Origin: Clostridia bacterium
Lineage (GTDB): Bacteria; Bacillota; Clostridia; Christensenellales; DTU072
Length of the DNA stretch: 9,549 nucleotides
Direction of reading: 5' to 3'
Assembly (NCBI GenBank): GCA_028699795.1
Contig: JAQVTZ010000067.1
Location: forward strand, 1 to 9,549
The notes beneath the pieces were generated by a model that was not told the DNA's origin, did no database searches, and saw only the letters and a list, made by a program, of their open reading frames with translations. Made by a program: the position numbers and the translations under genes. Shown here piece after piece: positions 6,479 through 9,549 of the stretch (position 1 is its first letter; every line of letters starts with the position of its first letter).

Positions 6479-7927
6479 ATGCAGGTATTTTGGATTGTAG
6501 TTTTATCGCTATTGGGTGCCCTAATCGTGTTTATGGTAATCCGAGCATTATTAACAAGGCCCTCGCCCTTGCCGCAAACGGATTATGTGCCGCGCAAAAT
6601 CGATGTCGACAAAGTCGCCGCGCATCTTGCGGGAGCGGTCCAAATCCCCACTGTCACGATGCCCTCCAACGAGATGGACGGCAGTATTTTCTACGAGTAC
6701 CAGAGTTATCTTGAAAAAACTTATCCGCTTGTTTTTGCGCGTGCCGAAAAGACGCTTATTAACAAATATGCCGTTATCTATAAAATCAAAGGGTCGGATG
6801 CATCCCTGCTCCCCGCGGCGATTCTTGCGCATCAAGATGTCGTGCCCGCGCCGCCAGAAGGTTGGGAAGTGCCCCCTTTCAGCGGAGAGCTGAAAGACGG
6901 TTATGTGTACGGCCGAGGCTCTCAGGATATGAAATCCCAAATGATCGTCGCGTTGGAGGGTTTGGAGATTTTGCTTGCCGAAGGCTTCCAACCCAAACGG
7001 TCAATTTATTTTTGTTTTGGACATGATGAAGAGCTTCGCGGCACCGAAGGCGCCGACCGCATTTCAAAATACCTTGCGGAGCATAACGAAAAATTGGAGT
7101 TTGTCATTGATGAAGGCGGCACCGTACTAGATGGGAAAATACTGGGAATCAATAATAAAATCGCGTTAATCGGCACCTGCGAAAAGGGGTATGCCGATGT
7201 TAAACTGGAAGTAACCAAGGCGGGAGGACACGCTTCCACGCCGCCCAAAAGGACGGCCGTCGGGATGCTATCGCAGGCGATTTGCGAGATAGAAAATAAT
7301 CCGCGCAAAACGCGCTGGACACTTCCCACAAAACAGATGATCAAGTATCTTGCTCCTTATATGAAATTCCCGTTTAAATTATTGTTTGCAAACAGAGACA
7401 TCCTTGCGCCCCTATTAAAGTGGGTGCTGGGCGTGGCAAGCCCGTTAACCAACGGCTTGGTTCGTACGACGATGGCGGCAACGCAAACGAAGGGCGCACA
7501 CACCCCCAACACCTTGCCGACCAAAGCCTGCGGCAACATCAATGTCCGCTTAAATACGGGCGAAACCGCCGAAGAAATTCGCAAAGAAATTGCCTGTATC
7601 GTCGGCAAAAAAGTTGAAGTTACGCTAGAACCCGGATATCACGACCCCTCTCCCGTTTCCGACATTACAAGCGATGCTTACAAAACGCTTACCCGTACGA
7701 TAGGCGAAGTATTCGGAGGCTATGTGGTCGCGCCTTATCCTTTTATTGCGGCAAGCGACGCCAAATATTATTATAATTTAACCAGTAATGTTTACCGTTT
7801 TACACCTTTTGAAAAAACTGAAGACGATGCCAACAGAATTCATGCCGAGAATGAGCGCCAAAGCATCGAAAGTTTGGAGAAAGGCACTTTGTTTTTCTTG
7901 CGTCTTTACGAAAACGCCTGCGGCTAA
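6479..7927 (+). CDS. Membrane-anchored M20 family metallopeptidase (carboxypeptidase S / PM20D1-like)
   Basis: From ATG 6479 (GGAG at 6470-6473, five bases upstream) the product is 482 residues. An N-terminal hydrophobic helix (about 3-24) is an uncleaved anchor. The rest is a two-domain M20 di-zinc hydrolase. Expected metal ligands are present: His118 in AHQDVVP, bridging Asp150 in GRGSQDMK, Glu185 in GHDEELRG with Glu184 as catalytic base, Asp211 in VIDEGG, and His455 in RIHAENER. His251 (GGHAS) starts the dimerisation/lid domain. The sequence pattern (PPEGWEVPPFSG, GRGSQDMKSQ, KGYADVKLEV) resembles the carboxypeptidase S/PM20D1 branch, which cleaves peptides or N-acyl amino acids. Substrate and the side of the membrane on which it acts are not certain; a single N-terminal anchor with few basic residues before it leaves topology open. 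It is monocistronic, with its own promoter and a strong terminator 66 bp after the stop. Confidence 0.92.
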   Translation: MQVFWIVVLSLLGALIVFMVIRALLTRPSPLPQTDYVPRKIDVDKVAAHLAGAVQIPTVTMPSNEMDGSIFYEYQSYLEKTYPLVFARAEKTLINKYAVIYKIKGSDASLLPAAILAHQDVVPAPPEGWEVPPFSGELKDGYVYGRGSQDMKSQMIVALEGLEILLAEGFQPKRSIYFCFGHDEELRGTEGADRISKYLAEHNEKLEFVIDEGGTVLDGKILGINNKIALIGTCEKGYADVKLEVTKAGGHASTPPKRTAVGMLSQAICEIENNPRKTRWTLPTKQMIKYLAPYMKFPFKLLFANRDILAPLLKWVLGVASPLTNGLVRTTMAATQTKGAHTPNTLPTKACGNINVRLNTGETAEEIRKEIACIVGKKVEVTLEPGYHDPSPVSDITSDAYKTLTRTIGEVFGGYVVAPYPFIAASDAKYYYNLTSNVYRFTPFEKTEDDANRIHAENERQSIESLEKGTLFFLRLYENACG

Positions 7928-7972
7928 CGCATAAAAAATCCGTCAGAAGCAGTTGTGCTTTAGCATATAATA

Positions 7973-7989
7973 TACCACTACATGTGGTA
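7973..7989. repeat. Short inverted repeat beside a TATAAT box
   Basis: TACCAC (7973-7978) and GTGGTA (7984-7989) are inverse complements around TACAT. A TATAAT (7966-7971) lies directly before it but has no convincing -35 at 16-18 bp. It sits between the peptidase stop and its terminator and could be a protein-binding site or a small extra hairpin. Confidence 0.4.
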
Positions 7990-7993
7990 GCGA

Positions 7994-8027
7994 ACACCCC
8001 GCAAAAAATATTTTGCGGGGTGTTTTT
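7994..8027 (+). terminator. Strong intrinsic terminator after the M20 peptidase gene
   Basis: ACACCCCGCAAAA (7994-8006) pairs perfectly with TTTTGCGGGGTGT (8011-8023) around an AATA loop, followed by a T-run to 8027. The GC-rich core and T-tract are textbook Rho-independent features. No minus-strand gene ends nearby, so the useful direction is rightward. Confidence 0.92.
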
Positions 8028-8058
8028 CGACAGTCGTCAACTTTTTTTGTTTTATTGA

Positions 8059-8067
8059 TGCTATAAT
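8059..8067 (+). promoter_or_regulatory. Extended -10 promoter of the DUF4364 gene
   Basis: TGC precedes TATAAT (8062-8067), making an extended -10 element. No good -35 is found at 16-18 bp, only a T-rich stretch. The transcript would begin near 8074 with a leader of about 50 nt. It follows the upstream terminator, so the gene is an independent unit. Confidence 0.58.
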
Positions 8068-8100
8068 TACAGTCCAAGGAAAAATATGGAATAATATACA

Positions 8101-8107
8101 AAAGGAG
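8101..8107 (+). promoter_or_regulatory. Strong ribosome binding site at unusual distance from the DUF4364 start
   Basis: AAAGGAG is a near-perfect Shine-Dalgarno, but 16 bases separate it from the ATG at 8124. It is ideally spaced (six bases after GGAG) for a TTG at 8114 that opens an 11-codon frame (MSLNDSRRDYQ, stop at 8147-8149) overlapping the main start in another frame. A stop codon (8121-8123) directly before the ATG rules out an earlier in-frame start for the main gene. Confidence 0.45.
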
Positions 8108-8123
8108 TGAAGTTTGTCCTTAA

Positions 8124-8648
8124 ATGATTCACGACGAGACTACCAATAACAAATTACTTCTTCTTTTTGTGCTGGACAAGCTCGAAATGGCCATAAATGA
8201 AGAAATTCTGTTGCAAATTTGCTCGATGGATAACAATTGGGTGCCTTATTTATTTTGCAAACAGCTGATTCATGAGCTTCTCAAGAGCGGATTTATTACG
8301 AGAGTAGGCAACAACAACAATCCGATGATCGCCCTTACCACGGACGGCAGAACTTGTCTTGCGCATTTTTATAATGATATCGCTTTGTCCGTACAAGAGG
8401 AAGTTGCCGAATATGTTCGCGGACACCGTTTGGATTATCGTAAAAAACAAGAGTTTATCGCAGATTATTACCGCAACAGCGACAGCACTTTTACCGTTGT
8501 CCTCAAAATTTTGCAGGTGTCTCAGCCATTATTAGACCTTAAATTGGTAGTGCCCAGCCGCTCCATAGCGTCTTCAATTTATAACAGTTGGAGCAATAAA
8601 GCGCACGAAGCCTATCAAGCATTGCACGATATTTTGGTAGAAGATTAG
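8124..8648 (+). CDS. DUF4364 family protein, winged-helix-like putative regulator
   Basis: The 174-residue protein resembles the DUF4364 family of Clostridia-type bacteria. It begins with NNKLLLLFVLDKL (8-20), the family-like opening helix, then LLKSGFITRV (about 50-59) and an ALTTDGRTCLAHF stretch (about 68-80) that fits the wing and following helix of a winged-helix fold. The C-terminal half (about 95-170) fits the second conserved region of the family, ending in SIASSIYNSWSNKAHEAYQALHDIL. No membrane segment or enzyme motif is seen. A DNA-binding role is suggested by the fold but untested, and its targets are unknown. The gene has its own promoter and stands alone. Its start is odd because the good ribosome binding site is 16 bases away. 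No intrinsic terminator is evident just after its TAG. Family assignment is from pattern recognition. Confidence 0.78.
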   Translation: MIHDETTNNKLLLLFVLDKLEMAINEEILLQICSMDNNWVPYLFCKQLIHELLKSGFITRVGNNNNPMIALTTDGRTCLAHFYNDIALSVQEEVAEYVRGHRLDYRKKQEFIADYYRNSDSTFTVVLKILQVSQPLLDLKLVVPSRSIASSIYNSWSNKAHEAYQALHDILVED

Positions 8649-8745
8649 GGGCTCTTTCAAACAGAAAATAGTAAGGAATCACTTCAAAATATACACGGCA
8701 TATACTCTTACATTTCACATTAAGACTTTCTTGTCATACAAACTA

Positions 8746-8853
8746 GAGTTTCAAGGTGTGTCATAACTACGAAATCTATCAAGCATTATTCGAGAAAATG
8801 AGTTTCAACCTTTGGAAGACTACGAAATGTAATGATATTATTCTTGACATACA
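8746..8853. repeat. Degenerate direct repeat of about 54 bp
   Basis: GAGTTTCAA recurs at 8746-8754 and 8800-8808, and ACTACGAAAT at 8766-8775 and 8819-8828, in the same order with nearly the same spacing. A related 14-mer, TTCTTG(T/A)CATACAA, occurs at 8728-8741 and 8841-8854. GAGTTCAA appears once more at 8883-8890, after the hairpin. This looks like two diverged copies of one unit. Confidence 0.55.
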
Positions 8854-8862
8854 ATTCAAATG

Positions 8863-8882
8863 CCCGCAGGTTGTCCTGCGGG
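8863..8882. repeat. GC-rich perfect hairpin in an AT-rich setting
   Basis: CCCGCAGG (8863-8870) pairs with CCTGCGGG (8875-8882) around TTGT. No T-run follows on either strand, so it does not look like an intrinsic terminator. Such isolated stems occur at ends of IS200/IS605-type elements and in structured RNAs, but no transposase is present here. Confidence 0.75.
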
Positions 8883-8899
8883 AGTTCAACTTTATCAAT

Positions 8900-8939
8900 T
8901 AATGTTTTATATTATCTACTAATGTTTTATATTATCTAC
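8900..8939. repeat. Perfect 20-bp tandem duplication
   Basis: TAATGTTTTATATTATCTAC occurs twice without a gap (8900-8919 and 8920-8939). The unit is AT-rich. It could be a replication-slippage product or two copies of a binding site. Confidence 0.95.
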
Positions 8940-9167
8940 CTTTACAGCAATGTTCATTTTGGTTTTCGTTCTATGACCACAGTTGCTGCTATTGCAACCT
9001 CCATTCTATCTAACTTGCAAAATCCTAAAATTAGGAATAATTATTCAACAAAATGTTTGATAATAAATTCTCTTACATCCATTTTGATTTTTGATTTTGC
9101 GAAAACTAACGCTTGGCTGCCTACCCGGTGTGAGGGGTATTTTTAGGGGTATTTTGACCCCCCCCTA

Positions 9168-9223
9168 GCTAAAATATGGGGCAGTTTTTAGCGGTAAACG
9201 TATCATTTTGTTACGTTTGGCGC
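9168..9223. repeat. Two adjacent hairpins followed by a T-rich stretch
   Basis: GCTAAAA (9168-9174) pairs with TTTTAGC (9186-9192) around 11 nt. Immediately after, AAACGTA (9196-9202) pairs with TACGTTT (9212-9218); allowing one wobble and one mismatch the stem extends to GCG (9191-9193) with CGC (9221-9223). The two stems share bases 9191-9192, so the extended second stem would compete with the first. AATTTTTAG follows on the plus strand, so the second stem could act as a weak rightward terminator. Confidence 0.5.
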
Positions 9224-9314
9224 AATTTTTAGTTTCGGCTTACCAGTTAATTTTCAGTGTATTTATTATTTTTTATTTCTATTGTTTTCATTTTTATTTT
9301 GTCTTACGGAAGAG

Positions 9315-9371
9315 CGCAAGAACGGACACAGTCCTTTGTTAATTAAAGATGCTATTATGCGTCTTCTTGCG
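9315..9371. repeat. Long-loop inverted repeat with a nested hairpin
   Basis: CGCAAGAA (9315-9322) and TTCTTGCG (9364-9371) are perfect inverse complements 41 bp apart. Inside, GGAC (9324-9327) pairs with GTCC (9331-9334). It lies downstream of the minus-strand gene fragment at the right edge and has no clear T-run. Function is unknown. Confidence 0.4.
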
Positions 9372-9425
9372 GAAACTATCTCCTCTTAAATTTATTATCC
9401 CGCTATTTTCGGACAGCGATTGGCA

Positions 9426-9549
9426 TTATTTCGACCTCATCTCTTTCTCAATAAGAGTTAGCGCAATCCGAAGTGCCTTTACCCGCCTGTCGTTTAAAGT
9501 TTTTTGTGAAGACTGTAGTCTGCCGCTTTCCTGCATCTTTTCGCACTTG
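9426..9549 (-). CDS. C-terminal end of an unidentified protein (partial, begins outside window)
   Basis: The minus strand is open from the right edge to a TAA at 9428-9426, giving 40 visible residues that end in IALTLIEKEMRSK. The segment is hydrophilic and helix-prone (KCEKMQESGRL, TLNDRRVKALR), typical of a soluble protein tail. I do not recognise the family. The opposite strand is also open here (ATG 9349 to the edge), but that frame is rich in Phe, Leu and Ser, as expected for the antisense of such a gene, and lacks a ribosome binding site. The minus-strand reading is therefore preferred at moderate confidence. Confidence 0.45.
   Translation of the reverse strand, partial: KCEKMQESGRLQSSQKTLNDRRVKALRIALTLIEKEMRSK

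Larger units (their letters stand above)
8649..9425. other. AT-rich, repeat- and hairpin-rich region without a convincing gene
   Basis: About 780 bp lie between the DUF4364 stop and the end of a minus-strand gene fragment. G/C counts fall to 13 of 60 (8881-8940) and 15 of 60 (9001-9060), against 34 of 60 inside the peptidase gene. It contains degenerate direct repeats, a perfect tandem duplication, a GC-rich hairpin, palindromes (CCTAAAATTAGG 9024-9035 imperfect, GAATAATTATTC 9035-9046 perfect), a duplicated AGGGGTATTTT (9133-9143 and 9145-9155) followed by C8, and further hairpins. Short gene-start-like frames of 13-16 codons occur on the minus strand but all stop early. A decayed mobile element, a non-autonomous repeat, or a non-coding RNA locus are the options; nothing in the sequence decides between them. 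Confidence 0.6.

Noticed and set aside
8863..8882. Hairpin as terminator of the DUF4364 gene
   Set aside because: It is 215 bp past the stop and has no T-run on either strand.
8756..8902. A 48-codon plus-strand frame starting at GTG
   Set aside because: No ribosome binding site and it spans the repeats and hairpin; no recognisable domain.
8746..8939. CRISPR array
   Set aside because: The repeats are degenerate, only two copies each, with no uniform repeat-spacer pattern and no cas genes.
9055..9095. Short minus-strand frames that look like gene starts (MDVREFIIKHFVE, and similarly MKTIEIKNNKYTEN near 9240-9285)
   Set aside because: They stop after 13-14 codons and have no convincing ribosome binding site; they may be remnants but cannot be supported as genes.
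8832..9146. A 104-codon plus-strand frame in the AT-rich island
   Set aside because: No ribosome binding site, it runs through the GC hairpin and the 20-bp tandem duplication, and its Ser/Leu/Ile-rich composition looks like translated non-coding DNA. I know of no family it fits.
9158..9165. C8 tract as a phase-variation switch
   Set aside because: It lies in no credible gene and not between a -35 and -10 box.

Overview
The window looks like chromosome from a Bacillota member, most likely a Clostridia-type anaerobe. The indicators are a CdaA-type diadenylate cyclase, a DUF4364-family winged-helix protein (a family I associate mainly with Clostridia), a DUF1015 protein, consensus TATAAT promoters and GGAG-type ribosome binding sites. 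Genes are of intermediate GC content (34 of 60 bases counted at 7501-7560). The species cannot be named from sequence alone.

Left part (1-1734). A partial membrane protein on the minus strand diverges from a plus-strand GtrA-SGNH fusion protein. Both have a TATAAT box ending exactly six bases before their ATG, so both mRNAs could be leaderless. A perfect 13-bp-arm palindrome lies between them. The fusion protein meets, tail to tail with 6 bp between, a minus-strand monotopic phosphoglycosyl transferase. These look like cell-envelope or surface-glycan functions.

Middle (2519-6060). A minus-strand operon runs cdaA (c-di-AMP synthase), then a DUF1015 protein, then lysC (aspartate kinase). It is read from a promoter at about 6060-6032 and probably ends at a hairpin after lysC. 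The usual partners of cdaA (cdaR/ybbR and glmM) are not downstream, so c-di-AMP synthesis is here paired with entry into the aspartate amino-acid family.

Centre (5961-6478). This AT-rich divergent intergenic stretch holds three exact, same-orientation DnaA boxes (TGTGGATAA) within 50 bp and a fourth (TTATGCACA) in the other orientation. It resembles an origin core or a DnaA titration or regulatory cluster, and flanking genes point away from it on both sides.

Right part (6419-8648). A membrane-anchored M20 metallopeptidase of the carboxypeptidase S/PM20D1 type has its own consensus promoter and a textbook terminator. It is followed by a separately promoted DUF4364 regulator-like gene whose ribosome binding site is oddly far from its ATG.

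Far right (8649-9549). About 780 bp without a convincing gene are markedly AT-rich (13 of 60 and 15 of 60 G/C at two places) and rich in direct repeats and hairpins. The stretch looks like a remnant of a mobile or repeated element, or a structured non-coding locus. The last 124 bases probably carry the C-terminal end of an unidentified minus-strand gene.
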